DNA of 64,000 nt. Origin: Pseudomonas furukawaii. Its GTDB lineage: Bacteria > Pseudomonadota > Gammaproteobacteria > Pseudomonadales > Pseudomonadaceae. The stretch spans positions 4,650,001 through 4,714,000 of the forward strand of contig NZ_AP014862.1 of the NCBI RefSeq assembly GCF_002355475.1, given 5' to 3'. The notes beneath the pieces are model-generated. The model was not told the DNA's origin, did no database searches, and saw only the letters and a list, made by a program, of their open reading frames with translations. Shown piece by piece: positions 26,753 to 36,570 of the stretch (positions within the stretch are counted from its first letter, which is position 1; every line of letters begins with the position of its first letter). The translations under genes and the position numbers were made by a program.

Positions 26753-27634
26753 GTGGAAGAGGAAGAACTGAACCGGAGCATCAGGGAACAACGACAACTG
26801 CGCGAGGAACTGGCGCACATCAAATCCGAACGTGAACGCCTGCAGCTGGACCGGCCGGCCCCCTGGCCGGAAGCGCCTTCGCCGAGCAATATCCTGCCCT
26901 TCCCCGTTCGGCCCGTGGCGAGCCCCCGCATGCACTGCGGCGATCCGTGGCTGCTGGACTACCTCTATGGGGTGCCGACCGAAGCCCTGCACGGGCTGCC
27001 CGAGGAGCGGGTGCGCCAGCTCTTCGAGTTCGCCACCAGCGCCCAGGCCGCCCGCGCACTGCGCTCCCGCCGGCGCACGCTGGCCCGGTACCTGGACGAC
27101 ACCTGCCAGCGTCTGGGCCTCGACGCCCGCATGCTCTGCGTCGCCGGCGGCCATTTCCGCGAAGGCGAACTGGCCCGTGAACTCCGCCATGGCCGCTTCG
27201 GCGAGATGCTGGTGATCGATGACGACGGCGCGCGCCTCGAACGGGTCCACGCCGCCTACGGCCACCTGGGCGTGACCACCCGGCAGATGCAGCTGGATCA
27301 GTTGTTGACCGCCGCAAGCGACCTGGAAGGATTCGACCTGGTGTATTCGGCCGGCATCACCGAACTGCTGGACGATCGCCACTGCGAACGCCTGGTGTTC
27401 CGCCTGTTCCAGGCCCTGCGTCCGGGCGGACGCCTGCTGCTGGCCAATTTCCGGCCCGGCGTCCCGGCCATCGGCTTCCTCGAAGGCCTGCTGGACTGGC
27501 ACCCCCGCTACCGCCAGGACGCCCAGATGCTGAGCCTGCTGGATGGCGTGGACTACAACGAGATCGCCTCGGCGCGGGTGTTCCACGACGTCGGCCAGCG
27601 GGTGGCCTTCCTGGAGGCGGTGAAGTACGGCTGA
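26753..27634 (+). CDS. PhcB-like SAM-dependent methyltransferase family protein with coiled-coil lead
   Basis: 293 residues from the GTG at 26753, chosen because a near-perfect AGGAGGTGG lies two bases upstream. A longer reading from 26645 has no such site. Residues 1-33 are a charged coiled coil (EEEELNRSIREQRQLREEL). A linker and helical region follow. The C-terminal half has the class I methyltransferase fold with a degenerate motif I (MLCVAGGHFREGE), an acidic strand end (LVIDDDGARL), and DLVYSAGITELLDD and LRPGGRLLLANF. The YSAG...PGG...NF block is shared with PhcB/EF-type enzymes that make hydroxy-fatty-acid methyl ester signals. That the substrate is a signal lipid is inference. The gene is convergent with the ABC exporter. 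Confidence 0.7.
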   Translation: MEEEELNRSIREQRQLREELAHIKSERERLQLDRPAPWPEAPSPSNILPFPVRPVASPRMHCGDPWLLDYLYGVPTEALHGLPEERVRQLFEFATSAQAARALRSRRRTLARYLDDTCQRLGLDARMLCVAGGHFREGELARELRHGRFGEMLVIDDDGARLERVHAAYGHLGVTTRQMQLDQLLTAASDLEGFDLVYSAGITELLDDRHCERLVFRLFQALRPGGRLLLANFRPGVPAIGFLEGLLDWHPRYRQDAQMLSLLDGVDYNEIASARVFHDVGQRVAFLEAVKYG

Positions 27635-27675
27635 GGGCCCGCAGCGTCCTTCAGGAGACGACCGCGAGCACTCCG

Positions 27676-29457
27676 TCAGCCCTGCTGCAGATGCCCGTAG
27701 AGCTTGGCGTAGAGCCCGCCCTCGGCGATGAGCTGCTGATGATCGCCGTCCTCGGCGATATGGCCGCCGTCGAACACCAGCACCCGGTCCGCCTGCTTAA
27801 CCGCCGACAGGCGGTGGGCGATGATCAGGGTGGTGCGGCCGTTGAGGAACCGCCCCAGCGCCTGGTGCAGCGCGTACTCGGTCGCCGCGTCCAAGGCCGA
27901 GGTGGCTTCGTCGAGTATCACCACCTTGGGCTCGGCCAGCACCATGCGGGCGATGGCCAGGCGCTGTCGCTGACCACCGGACAGGCGCACGCCGGACCGC
28001 CCCACCACGCTGTCCAGCCCCTGGGGCAGGTTGCGGATGGTCTCCGCCAGCTGGGCGATCTCCAGGGCTCGCCAGCAGGCCTCGTCGGTGCGCTCGCGGC
28101 CCATGGTGAGGTTGGCCCGCACGCTGTCGTTGAACAGCGCCGGATGCTGCAGCACCACCGCCACGTTGTCGCGCACCTGGGCCAGGCCGATCTCCTCGAG
28201 CCGGCAGCCGCCGTAGCGGATGGTGCCGGCCTGGGGCTGGTAGAGGCCCAGCAACAGCTGCACCAGGGTGCTCTTGCCGCCGCCGCTGGCGCCGACGATG
28301 GCCACCTTCTCGCCGGGGGCGATGGTCAGGTCGAGGCTGTCCAGCACTGGCTCGTCCGTGTAGGCGAAGCGCAGGCCGGACACCTCGATGCCCACCGTCT
28401 CGCGTCCCTTGAAGGGGTCCACGACCTGGGGGTACTGGGGTTCGTCGGCGCGGGCCAGGAGCTCGTTGATGCGGCCCAGGGCCGCCCCGGCGGCGTAGTA
28501 GGAATACTGCAGGCCGAGCAACTGCTCCACCGGGCCGATCATGAACCAGAGGTAGCTGAACACCGCCAGCATCTGGCCGATGGACAGGTCGGAGAAGAGC
28601 ACCGTGAGCATGGCCGCGGCGCGGAAGAAATCGATGCCGAACTGGAACAGCAGGCCACTGGTGCGCCCCGCCGCGTCGCTCTTCCACTGGGAGGCCACGG
28701 CGTAGTCACGGACTTCCTGGGCGCGCTGGCCAAGGCGGCCGAAGAAGAAGCCCTGACGATTGCTGGTGCGCACCTCCTGGACCGCCTCCAGGGTTTCGGT
28801 GAGCGCCTGGGTGAAGCGCGCGGTGCTGTCGTTCTCCAGCTTCTTCAGGTGCTTGACCTTCTTGCCCAGCTGCACGGTGGACCAAATCACCAGCGGGTTG
28901 AACAGCAGGATCAGCAGCGCCAGCTTCCAGTGCATCCAGACCAGGATGGCGGCCGTGCCGGTCAGGGTCAGGATCGCCACCAGGAAGCGGCTGAGGGTTT
29001 CGCCGACGAACTTGTCGAGGGTGTCCAGGTCGGTCACCAGGTGAGCGGTGACGGTGCCGCTGCCCAGGCTCTCGTACTCGCCCAGGGAGACGCGCTTGAG
29101 GCGCTCGATCAGGCGGATGCGGATGCGGTAGACGATGTCCTTGGCCAGCCGCGCGAAGAGCCGCGCCTGGAGCACGTTGAACACCAGGGCCATGCCCCGC
29201 AGCAGCAGGGTGACCACCAGCATCAGGCCGATGTAGCCCACGGCGTTTTCCCAGGCCAGCGGCAGCAGATGGTCCATCACGCGCAGGGCGGCGTCGCCCC
29301 GCTCCAGCAGGACTTCGTCCACCAGCAGGGGCAGCAGCAGGGGAATAGGCACGCTGCAGAGGGTGGCGAGGACGGCGGCGAAGTTCGCCAGCCAGAGGGC
29401 CTTCTTGTGGCGCAGGGCCAGACGGCGGATCTCCGCCCAGCTCAGGCGATCAGGCAT
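27676..29457 (-). CDS. ABC transporter, fused permease/ATPase (MsbA-like exporter)
   Basis: 593 residues from MPDRLSWAEI at 29457. The N-terminal six-helix exporter domain (about 20-330) is followed by the ATPase (about 360-590) with Walker A GASGGGKSTL, signature RLSGGQRQRLA, Walker B VVILDEATSALD and the switch His (LIIAHRLS). It forms a homodimeric half-transporter. The substrate is unknown; MsbA-type lipid and drug exporters are closest in layout. The start overlaps the end of the DsbA-like gene by eight bases, so trhO, dsbA-like and this gene are very likely one operon. Confidence 0.9.
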   Translation of the reverse strand: MPDRLSWAEIRRLALRHKKALWLANFAAVLATLCSVPIPLLLPLLVDEVLLERGDAALRVMDHLLPLAWENAVGYIGLMLVVTLLLRGMALVFNVLQARLFARLAKDIVYRIRIRLIERLKRVSLGEYESLGSGTVTAHLVTDLDTLDKFVGETLSRFLVAILTLTGTAAILVWMHWKLALLILLFNPLVIWSTVQLGKKVKHLKKLENDSTARFTQALTETLEAVQEVRTSNRQGFFFGRLGQRAQEVRDYAVASQWKSDAAGRTSGLLFQFGIDFFRAAAMLTVLFSDLSIGQMLAVFSYLWFMIGPVEQLLGLQYSYYAAGAALGRINELLARADEPQYPQVVDPFKGRETVGIEVSGLRFAYTDEPVLDSLDLTIAPGEKVAIVGASGGGKSTLVQLLLGLYQPQAGTIRYGGCRLEEIGLAQVRDNVAVVLQHPALFNDSVRANLTMGRERTDEACWRALEIAQLAETIRNLPQGLDSVVGRSGVRLSGGQRQRLAIARMVLAEPKVVILDEATSALDAATEYALHQALGRFLNGRTTLIIAHRLSAVKQADRVLVFDGGHIAEDGDHQQLIAEGGLYAKLYGHLQQG

Positions 29458-30088
29458 GGGCACCCCGTTCCAGCCAGCGGCCCAGCAGCGGTGCCAGTTC
29501 CTCCAGCGGCTGGTAGCCATTGGTCAGCAGCGCCAGCTGGCCCTCGCGCTCGGCCAGCAGCGTGGGGAAGCCGGCGATGCCGAGGTCCTGCACCCAGGTG
29601 AAGTCGGCGACGGTGCTTTCATGACTGGCTGCGTCATCGAAGGCGTGCGCGAACTCGATGCGGGGAATGCCGGCCTGCTCCGCCAGGGCCACCAGGGTGG
29701 AGGCGAGGGTCACATCGCGGCCTTCGGCGTAGAAGGCGTGCTGGATCAGGCGCACCAGGGGCCAGGCCAGCTCCGGCGCGAGGGTTCGCGCGACCACCAG
29801 GGCACGGCAGGCCGGCTCGGTGTCGTAGACGAAACCCTCGGGCAGCGCGCCCTCGAAACGGAAGGGTTGCCCGGTGGCGAGACTGACCGCCTGCCAGTGC
29901 TCGAGGATGTAGCGCCGGGTGTTGGCGTCCAGCGCCGCCCCATGGCCCGCGCGCAGGCCTCCGGCCACCAGGTGCAGGGGCACGCCGGCCTCCGCGGCCT
30001 GCTCGGCGAGGGCCTGGGCCACCGGGGCGAACCCCCAGCACCAGGAACACATGGGGTCCATCACGTAGAGCAGGCGGGCGTGGGTCAC
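29450..30088 (-). CDS. DsbA-family (FrnE-like) thioredoxin-fold protein
   Basis: 212 residues starting with GTG at 30088, two bases after the trhO stop codon; GGAG lies in the end of trhO. The active-site motif is CSWC (Cys14, Cys17) in YVMDPMCSWCWGF, followed by an inserted helical domain and the cis-Pro loop IAGFPTLLAE. No signal peptide is present, so it is cytoplasmic, like FrnE/YwbO-type DsbA relatives. It probably handles thiol/disulfide exchange or isomerisation. It is tightly packed between trhO and an ABC exporter, overlapping the latter by eight bases. A longer in-frame reading to 30298 lies inside trhO and is not real. Confidence 0.82.
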   Translation of the reverse strand: MTHARLLYVMDPMCSWCWGFAPVAQALAEQAAEAGVPLHLVAGGLRAGHGAALDANTRRYILEHWQAVSLATGQPFRFEGALPEGFVYDTEPACRALVVARTLAPELAWPLVRLIQHAFYAEGRDVTLASTLVALAEQAGIPRIEFAHAFDDAASHESTVADFTWVQDLGIAGFPTLLAEREGQLALLTNGYQPLEELAPLLGRWLERGAHA

Positions 30089-30090
30089 GC

Positions 30091-31026
30091 TCAGTTCTCC
30101 AGGGCTTGGCGCGGGTCGCGGCCGATGGGGTGCGGCAGGTTGCGGGCCCTGGCCAGCTCGATCTGCTTCTGACGCTCGCGCGCACTGGCGCGGGTCTTCT
30201 CGCTCAGGCTGTCCCAGCAGTGCGGGCAACTGATGCCGGGGGCGAAGTGCTCGGACTGGCGATCCTCGACGGAGATCGGGTTGCGGCAGGCGTGGCACTG
30301 GTCGTAATCGCCCTCGGAAAGATCGTGGCGCACGGTGACGCGGTTGTCGAAGACGAAACAGTCGCCACGCCAGAGGCTTTCCTCGCGGGGCACCTCCTCC
30401 AGATACTTGAGGATGCCGCCCTGCAGGTGGAACACCTCTTCGAAGCCCTGGTTCAGCATGTAGCTGGACGCTTTCTCACAGCGGATGCCGCCGGTGCAGA
30501 ACATCGCCACCTTCTTGTGCACCGCCGGGTCGTAGTGGGCCTTGATGTACTCGGGGAATTCGCGGAAGGACCGGGTCTTCGGGTCCACCGCGCCCTCGAA
30601 GGTACCGATGGCCACTTCGTAGTCGTTGCGGGTGTCGATCAGCAGCACCTCGGGGTCGCTGATCAGGGCGTTCCAGTCCTTGGGCGCGACGTAGGTGCCC
30701 ACCTGCTGGTTGGGATCGACGCCCGGCACGCCGAGGGTGACGATCTCCTTCTTCAGCTTCACCTTGGTGCGGTAGAAGGGCTGCTCGGAGCAGTAGGACT
30801 CCTTGTGCTCCAGGTCCGCGAAGCGCGGGTCGACCTTGAGCCAGGCCAGCAGCGCGTCGATGGCCTCGCGGGTGCCGGACACGGTGCCGTTGATGCCTTC
30901 CTCGGCCAGCAGCAGGGTGCCGCGAACGCCGTTGTCCAGCAGGGTCTTGAGCAGGGGTTCGCGCAGCGCGACGTAGTCCTTCAGGGTGACGAACTTGTAC
31001 AGCGCCGCGACAACGATCTGGGTCAT
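30091..31026 (-). CDS. trhO: tRNA uridine(34) hydroxylase TrhO (YceA, rhodanese domain)
   Basis: 311 residues. The N-terminal ferredoxin-like domain ([13 protein letters not shown]) is followed by a rhodanese domain with [16 protein letters not shown] and the catalytic loop CTGGIRCEK (Cys177), and a C-terminal Cys-rich tail (CHACRNPIS ... CPHCWD) that looks like a zinc site. TrhO makes 5-hydroxyuridine at wobble position 34 using oxygen. It is first in the trhO/dsbA-like/ABC exporter set. The gap upstream (31027-31179) holds its leader. Confidence 0.93.
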   Translation of the reverse strand: MTQIVVAALYKFVTLKDYVALREPLLKTLLDNGVRGTLLLAEEGINGTVSGTREAIDALLAWLKVDPRFADLEHKESYCSEQPFYRTKVKLKKEIVTLGVPGVDPNQQVGTYVAPKDWNALISDPEVLLIDTRNDYEVAIGTFEGAVDPKTRSFREFPEYIKAHYDPAVHKKVAMFCTGGIRCEKASSYMLNQGFEEVFHLQGGILKYLEEVPREESLWRGDCFVFDNRVTVRHDLSEGDYDQCHACRNPISVEDRQSEHFAPGISCPHCWDSLSEKTRASARERQKQIELARARNLPHPIGRDPRQALEN

Positions 31027-31179
31027 GCGGTAGATCCTCCAGTGGTCACCCTCGCAAAGGGTGGACCGGGCGATAGAAACGACTGCGCCGGCTGGGCCGG
31101 CGCGGTGCGAAGTCTATCAAAAAGCTGCGGGGGACTGGCTGCGTGAGATTGCCTCAGCCGCCGAGCGGATGAAACCGCA

Positions 31180-31485
31180 TCAGTGATCCCGCTTGCTGCC
31201 ACCCTGGCAGGTCGGCGACTCCGGCGCCCGTCCCTGCTCCGCCCACTCCTCGGGGGTGTAGGTATGCAGGGCCAGGGCGTGGAACTGCCCCATGAGGTCG
31301 CCGAGGGTGCCGTAGACCTTCTGGTGGCGCTTGACGGCGTTCAGGCCGGCGAACACCGGGCTGACGATCACCGCCTTGTAGTGGGTTTCCAGGCCGCGGC
31401 TGTGCATGTGGCTCTCGTCCAGCACCTCAAGGTGCAGGGGTTCGAGGGCTTCCAGGGCGCTCAGGATACGGTCACGCATGGACAT
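31180..31485 (-). CDS. BolA-family protein
   Basis: 101 residues with the BolA fold: LEVLDESHMHSRG, HYKAVIVSPVFAG, VKRHQKVYGTL and FHALALHTYTPEEW. The conserved His residues suit [2Fe-2S] cluster sharing with a monothiol glutaredoxin. BolA proteins link iron-sulfur handling with morphology and stress responses. It is preceded 12 bases upstream by the DUF2059 gene on the same strand. Whether it is BolA proper or another paralogue of the family cannot be decided here. Confidence 0.88.
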   Translation of the reverse strand: MSMRDRILSALEALEPLHLEVLDESHMHSRGLETHYKAVIVSPVFAGLNAVKRHQKVYGTLGDLMGQFHALALHTYTPEEWAEQGRAPESPTCQGGSKRDH

Positions 31486-31497
31486 CGGGGACTCCGC

Positions 31498-32007
31498 TTA
31501 CTGCTGTTTCTTGGCCTGGGGTTGCAGCTCGTTGCCCATGTCGCTGAGCAGCTTGTTGACCTCCGGGACGGCAGACTCCAGGCGGCTCTGGGTGAGCTGG
31601 GCGGATTGCTGGGTGAGCGTCGGCATCTTTTCCAGCACCTTGCGGCCCAGGGGGGATTCGTAGAAGGCGATCAGGTCCTTCAGCTCGCTCTCGGTGAAAT
31701 TGCTGGTGTAGATCTTCACCAGTTCGGGCTTCAGCTTGTCCCAGCCCACAGCCTTGTCCAGGGCGGCGTTGGCCTTGGCCTGGTAGGACTCCAGGGTGGC
31801 CTTCTTGCTGGCGGGCGCCTGGGCCTGCTCGAAGCGCTGCTGGAACATCTGCTGCACCTGGGCGTACACCGGGACGGTGAGCTTGTCGGCGCGGGCGAGC
31901 TTGAGGAAGCGCTCGGCGTCGGCGGCATGGCTGGCGGCGTCGGCCAGGACCTGGCCGCTGGCGCAGGCCAGCAGTACGGCGGTGCAGAGAACGCGAAGCT
32001 TGGTCAT
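31498..32007 (-). CDS. Exported DUF2059 protein
   Basis: 169 residues from MTKLRVLC at 32007. The signal peptide ends at GQVLADA. The mature part is all-helical and Lys/Gln-rich, with the DUF2059 block IYTSNFTESELKDLIAFYESPLGRKVLEKMP. These periplasmic proteins are widespread and functionally undefined. It precedes bolA by 12 bases and probably shares its transcript. The in-frame extension to 32067 lacks a signal-peptide arrangement and is not used. Confidence 0.85.
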   Translation of the reverse strand: MTKLRVLCTAVLLACASGQVLADAASHAADAERFLKLARADKLTVPVYAQVQQMFQQRFEQAQAPASKKATLESYQAKANAALDKAVGWDKLKPELVKIYTSNFTESELKDLIAFYESPLGRKVLEKMPTLTQQSAQLTQSRLESAVPEVNKLLSDMGNELQPQAKKQQ

Positions 32008-32284
32008 CGGGAATCCTTGTCTGGCCTTCGGGAGGGGGCTGCCCCTGAGCGGGCATTCTGCGCTCAAGCCGATATCCGGCTCAAGCTGAGGAAATGTCGA
32101 CCACGGATCCGGGAAAATGTGCGATGACGCACCCCGTCGACCGTTGCCAAAGTGCCATCACTTGCCCATGCTTTCGCCCGCTGGAATGCTGTACCGGCGT
32201 GGGAAGTTTCCTACGCTCAACTCAAGGATCTTCAAATAAGTCCGTAGCCGGCTGGCTGACTTCGCACAAACATGGACGTGCCCG

Positions 32285-33295
32285 ATGAATAGCCACATCT
32301 CCACCCTGTCGCCGGAGTGCCCCGCCCTCTGCGACGAACGGGGGGCGCTCGCCCCCGGCGCCATCGGCTGGTCCAGCCGTCCCCGGCTGAACTGCGCCAT
32401 TCCGGGCCATTTCGGCCGACGCAAGCGCTGGAACCACTGGTGCCTCACCACCCCCCACTGGATGCTGTCGCTGACCGTGGCCGACCTCGACTACCTGGGC
32501 TACGGCGCGGCCTATTTCCTCGACCTGGACAGCGGCCGGGCCGTCGCCCACACCCAGTTGCGCCCCTTCGCCCGGGGCTGCCACCTGCCGGACACCCCGG
32601 TGGAAAGCCACGGCTTCGAGCATTCCCGGTTGCGGATCCGCATCGACGAACACCCCGGCCGACTCAGCCTGCGGGTCGAAGCGCCCGACCTGGGCGGCCA
32701 GCGGCTGCAGGCCACCCTCGACGTCCTGCGCCCGGCCCATCTGGACTCGGTCAACCTGGTGGCGCCGCTTCCGGGCGGCTGCTTCCATGCCAGCAGCCGC
32801 CAGTTGGGCCTGCCGGTCAGCGGCGAACTGCAACTGGGCGACCACCATTACCCCTGTGTCAGCGGCCAGAGCTTCGCCGCCCTGGACTTCGGCCGGGGTG
32901 TCTGGCCCTTCAACAGCCATTGGACCCGGGCGGCCTTCGCCGCGCCTGGCGGCATCGCCGGTAATTTCGGCGCCGGCTGGACCGACACCAGCGGCCTCAC
33001 CGAGAACGCCCTCTGGTTCGGCGGGCGCCTGGCCAAGCTGGATCGCCCGGTGCAGATCGAGCAGGCCCCCAGCGACCCCCTCGCCCCCTGGCGGTTCTTC
33101 ACCCAATGCCGCCGCGTCGATCTGACCTTCACCCCGCGCCAGTTGCACAGGGCCCATCCGCGACTGGGTCCGCTCTACGCCGACACCCGCCAGTGGTTCG
33201 GGCGCTTCGACGGGCTCCTGCGCAGCCCCGATGGCGAACGTGTGCCCGTGGCCAATGCCCTGGGCTGGCTGGGCTCCACCCGCGCACGCTGGTAA
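32285..33295 (+). CDS. DUF2804 family protein
   Basis: 336 residues. Recognisable family blocks are GHFGRRKRWNHWCLTTP, LDYLGYGAAYFLDL, DFGRGVWPFNSHWTRA and GGIAGNFGAGWTDTSG. The fold is predicted to be all-beta, lipocalin/carotenoid-isomerase-like, and the activity is unknown. There is no signal peptide. It is divergent from DUF2059 across a 277-base gap with no other visible gene, and its stop is 72 bases before fumC. Confidence 0.8.
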   Translation: MNSHISTLSPECPALCDERGALAPGAIGWSSRPRLNCAIPGHFGRRKRWNHWCLTTPHWMLSLTVADLDYLGYGAAYFLDLDSGRAVAHTQLRPFARGCHLPDTPVESHGFEHSRLRIRIDEHPGRLSLRVEAPDLGGQRLQATLDVLRPAHLDSVNLVAPLPGGCFHASSRQLGLPVSGELQLGDHHYPCVSGQSFAALDFGRGVWPFNSHWTRAAFAAPGGIAGNFGAGWTDTSGLTENALWFGGRLAKLDRPVQIEQAPSDPLAPWRFFTQCRRVDLTFTPRQLHRAHPRLGPLYADTRQWFGRFDGLLRSPDGERVPVANALGWLGSTRARW

Positions 33296-33367
33296 TTGCC
33301 CGAGCGGTGGAACCGAGGGCCGGAGAACGGGCCTAAACTGCGGAATCAACTCCCGGAGCCTATAGCC

Positions 33368-34762
33368 ATGAGCCGTACCGAAACCGACAGCCTCGGACCC
33401 GTCGAGGTCGCCGACGACGCCTACTGGGGCGCGCAGACCCAACGCTCGCTGGAGAACTTCGCCATCGGCGTCGAACGCATGCCGCTGGCGGTGGTGCACG
33501 CCCTGGCGCTGATCAAGAAGGCCGCCGCCCGGGTCAACGGCCACAATGGCGACCTGCCGCCGGACGTGGCGCGGCTGATCGAACAGGCCGCCGACGAGGT
33601 GCTGGCCGGCCGCCATGACGACCAGTTCCCGCTGGTGGTCTGGCAGACCGGCAGCGGCACCCAGAGCAACATGAACGTCAACGAGGTGATCGCCGGCCGT
33701 GCCAACGAACTGGCCACCGGCCAGCGCGGCGGCAAGAGCCCGGTCCACCCCAACGACCACGTGAACTTCGCCCAGAGCTCCAACGACAGCTTCCCCACCG
33801 CGATGCACATCGCCATCGCCCGCGCCGTGCAACAGGACCTGCTGCCCGCCATCGGCGAGCTGTCCGGCGGCCTGGCCGAGCAATCGGCCCGCCATGCGCA
33901 CCTGGTGAAGACCGGCCGCACCCACCTGATGGACGCCACGCCCATCACCTTCGGCCAGGAACTGTCCGCCTTCGTCGCCCAGCTGGATTACGCCGACAAG
34001 GCCATTCGCGCGGCCCTGCCGGCGGTGCTGCAACTGGCCCAGGGCGGTACCGCCGTGGGCACCGGCCTGAACGCGCCCCATGACTTCGCCGACGCCATGG
34101 CCGCCGAACTGGCGGCGCTGTCGGGCCTGCACTTCGTCTCGGCGCCGAACAAGTTCGCCGCCCTCGCCGGCCATGAGCCGCTGGTCGCCCTCTCCGGCGC
34201 CCTCAAGACCCTCGCCGTGGCCCTGATGAAAATCGCCAACGACCTGCGCCTGCTGGGTTCCGGTCCCCGAGGCGGCCTGGCCGAAGTGCGCCTGCCGGCC
34301 AACGAGCCGGGCAGCTCCATCATGCCGGGCAAGGTCAACCCGACCCAGTGCGAGGCCCTGTCCATGCTGGCGTGCCAGGTCATGGGCAACGACGCCACCG
34401 TCGGCTTCGCCGCCAGCCAGGGCCACCTGCAGCTGAACGTCTTCAAGCCGGTGATCGTCCACAACCTGCTGCAGTCGATCCGGCTGCTGGCCGATGGCTG
34501 CCGCAACTTCCAGCAGCACTGCGTGGCCGGCCTGGAGCCGGACGCCGCGCGCATGGCCGAGCACCTGGAGCGCGGCCTGATGCTGGTGACCGCCCTCAAC
34601 CCCCATATCGGCTACGACAAGGCCGCGCAGATCGCCAAGAAGGCCTATGCCGAAGGCACCACCCTGCGGCAGGCGGCGCTGACCCTGGGCTTCCTGACGG
34701 AGGAGCAGTTCGACGCCTGGGTCCGCCCGGAGAGCATGCTGGAGGCCGGTCAACATGGCTGA
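33368..34762 (+). CDS. fumC: Class II fumarate hydratase FumC
   Basis: 464 residues from the ATG at 33368 (GGAG a few bases upstream, [10 protein letters not shown]). It has the superfamily signature [13 protein letters not shown], the substrate-binding block [15 protein letters not shown], and the catalytic His in [12 protein letters not shown]. It interconverts fumarate and malate in the TCA cycle without iron. In P. aeruginosa fumC1 is induced by iron limitation together with sodA; no sodA or Fur box is seen here. The last eight bases overlap the next gene, an NAD(P)H-oxidoreductase-like protein. Confidence 0.95.
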   Translation: MSRTETDSLGPVEVADDAYWGAQTQRSLENFAIGVERMPLAVVHALALIKKAAARVNGHNGDLPPDVARLIEQAADEVLAGRHDDQFPLVVWQTGSGTQSNMNVNEVIAGRANELATGQRGGKSPVHPNDHVNFAQSSNDSFPTAMHIAIARAVQQDLLPAIGELSGGLAEQSARHAHLVKTGRTHLMDATPITFGQELSAFVAQLDYADKAIRAALPAVLQLAQGGTAVGTGLNAPHDFADAMAAELAALSGLHFVSAPNKFAALAGHEPLVALSGALKTLAVALMKIANDLRLLGSGPRGGLAEVRLPANEPGSSIMPGKVNPTQCEALSMLACQVMGNDATVGFAASQGHLQLNVFKPVIVHNLLQSIRLLADGCRNFQQHCVAGLEPDAARMAEHLERGLMLVTALNPHIGYDKAAQIAKKAYAEGTTLRQAALTLGFLTEEQFDAWVRPESMLEAGQHG

Positions 34763-35375
34763 GTCGGCGAAACACGGCGCCACCCCGCTGGAAGGGGACG
34801 GCAAGCGCATCCTGCTGATCCTCGGCACCCCCAAGGCCGGCAGCCTGTGCCACGCCCTGGGCGACGCCTTCGCCCAGGGCGCCCGCAGCGAAGGCCACGT
34901 GGTGCGCCTGCTGAAGCTGGGCGAGATGCAGTTCGACCCGGTGCTGCGGGAAGGCTACGACCAGAGCCAGACCCTGGAGCCGGACCTGCTGGAAGCCCAG
35001 CGCCAGATCCACTGGGCCGAACACCTGGTGTTCGTCTATCCGGTCTGGTGGGGCGGCCTGCCGGCGCTGCTCAAGGGTTTCTTCGACCGCGTATTCCTGC
35101 CCGGCTTCGCCTTCCGCTACCGCAACCAGGGCCAGCTCTGGGACAAGCTGCTGACCGGCCGTACCGCCGACCTGCTGGTGACCCTCGACACCCCGCGCTG
35201 GTACTTCCGCTGGATCTACGGCGCCCCGGCGCACCGGCAGATGGTGCGCACCATCCTCGGCTTCTGCGGCATCAAGACCCGCCGCCTCACCGAGTTCTCC
35301 CCGGTGCGGCCCTCCTCCGAGGAGCAGCGCCAGACCTGGTTGCGCAAGGCCGAGACCCTCGGCACCCGCTGTTAG
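34755..35375 (+). CDS. Flavodoxin-fold NAD(P)H-dependent oxidoreductase
   Basis: 206 residues. The N-terminal strand and FMN phosphate loop read [44 protein letters not shown] is the family block that binds FMN and contacts the dimer partner. Related to the NQO1/KefF/MdaB quinone reductases. It likely reduces quinones by two electrons with NAD(P)H. The start lies within the end of fumC (eight-base overlap), so translation is probably coupled. Confidence 0.85.
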   Translation: MAESAKHGATPLEGDGKRILLILGTPKAGSLCHALGDAFAQGARSEGHVVRLLKLGEMQFDPVLREGYDQSQTLEPDLLEAQRQIHWAEHLVFVYPVWWGGLPALLKGFFDRVFLPGFAFRYRNQGQLWDKLLTGRTADLLVTLDTPRWYFRWIYGAPAHRQMVRTILGFCGIKTRRLTEFSPVRPSSEEQRQTWLRKAETLGTRC

Positions 35376-35447
35376 CGGCCGTTGGGAGCGGCCAGGTCGA
35401 TCCGCCGCACGCGGGTAGCCCGGAGAGGGGGAGCGAGGTCGCTAACC

Positions 35448-35470
35448 CTCGCCGGCAAGCCGGCTCCCAG
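35448..35470. repeat. Solitary REP half-unit
   Basis: CTCGCCGGCAAGCCGGCTCC is the reverse-complement form of the REP core seen elsewhere in this window. It sits in the gap between the convergent oxidoreductase and EamA genes, where a palindrome can act as a transcription barrier. Confidence 0.7.
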
Positions 35471-35515
35471 GGTGGAACACCCGCGCGTCGCGCTTGAAAC
35501 CGCCCCCAGGGGCTG

Positions 35516-36484
35516 TCACTCCCCCGCTGCCAGTGCCGCCGCCTCGCGCCGCGTCCGCCAGCTGCGCAGCAGCGATGGCGCCAGCGCGGTGAGGGCCGAA
35601 CCCACCACCACCAGCACCGCGCCGACGTAGGCGATCCAGTTGACCTGCTCCGGCTGCACATGGTCCGGCCAGAGGCTGGCACAGAGGGCGACGCTGGCGA
35701 AGGTCACCAGCGGGGTGATGGCCAGGGTGGCGCTGACCCGGGACGCTTCCCAGTGGGCCAGGGCCTCGGCGAAGGCGCCGTAGGCCACCAGGGTGTTGAG
35801 GCAGCAGGCCAGCAGCAGCCACCCCTGCAAGGGGCTCAGGGCGAACAGCTCCAGGGGATGGGCCCAGGGCGTCAGCAAGGCGGCGCAGCCGAGGTAGATC
35901 ACCATCATCACCTGGGCCGAGCTCCACTGGCTGAGCAGTTGCTTCTGCGCCAGTCCATAGAAGGTCCAGACGAAGGCCGACAACAGGATCACCAGCACGC
36001 CGAGGGTGTACTGGCTCATGGACGTCAGCAGCTCCTCCAGGCGCTCGTTGAAGAACAGGCCGAAGCCCAGCACCGTGACCACCAGCCCCAGGGCCTGCCC
36101 CAGGCTGAAGCTCTCCTTGAAGATGAACAGGCTGCTCAGCAGGAAGAGGATGGGCGCCACCTGGATCACCAGCTGGGTGGTGCCGGGGCTGAGCATCTTC
36201 AGGCCCAGGAGGTAGCAGACGTAGTTGCCGGTGAGCCCGAACACCGCCAGCGCCACCAGCCCGCCGCCGCGCTTGCCCAGGGGGCGGAACGCCGGCAGCC
36301 GCCGACTGGCGCCCAGGTAGACGAACAGCAGGGCCCCCGCGACCACCAGCCGGTACCAGGTCACGGTGATGGGGTCCATGGTCTGCAGGACCTCCTTCAG
36401 CCAGATGGGCAGCACACCCCAGAGGACGGCCGTGACCAGGGCAAGGAGCAGGCCGTATACCCAACGGCCGGACGTGATGTGCAT
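35516..36484 (-). CDS. EamA/DMT-family transporter
   Basis: 322 residues from MHITSGRWVY at 36484 (GAGG upstream). Ten hydrophobic helices are arranged as two EamA repeats; first repeat blocks include LWGVLPIWLKEVL, YRLVVAGALL and GTTQLVIQVAPILFLL, second AFVWTFYGLAQKQLL and TLAITPLVTFASV. Layout resembles RarD/YdcZ-type drug/metabolite exporters; the substrate is unknown. A 7-bp dyad lies about 90 bases upstream. It stands alone. Confidence 0.88.
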   Translation of the reverse strand: MHITSGRWVYGLLLALVTAVLWGVLPIWLKEVLQTMDPITVTWYRLVVAGALLFVYLGASRRLPAFRPLGKRGGGLVALAVFGLTGNYVCYLLGLKMLSPGTTQLVIQVAPILFLLSSLFIFKESFSLGQALGLVVTVLGFGLFFNERLEELLTSMSQYTLGVLVILLSAFVWTFYGLAQKQLLSQWSSAQVMMVIYLGCAALLTPWAHPLELFALSPLQGWLLLACCLNTLVAYGAFAEALAHWEASRVSATLAITPLVTFASVALCASLWPDHVQPEQVNWIAYVGAVLVVVGSALTALAPSLLRSWRTRREAAALAAGE

Positions 36485-36570
36485 GGAAACCTCGGCAGGA
36501 ACGTCCGGCAAGAAGGCCGAACGGAAAGGAAGCGGGTCATTCTAGGAGCGCCCGCGCCGGCGGCACAGGA

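Noticed and set aside
32222-34834. 870-codon antisense frame opposite DUF2804 and fumC
   Set aside because: Mirror of two recognised genes with low-complexity composition; no family features.
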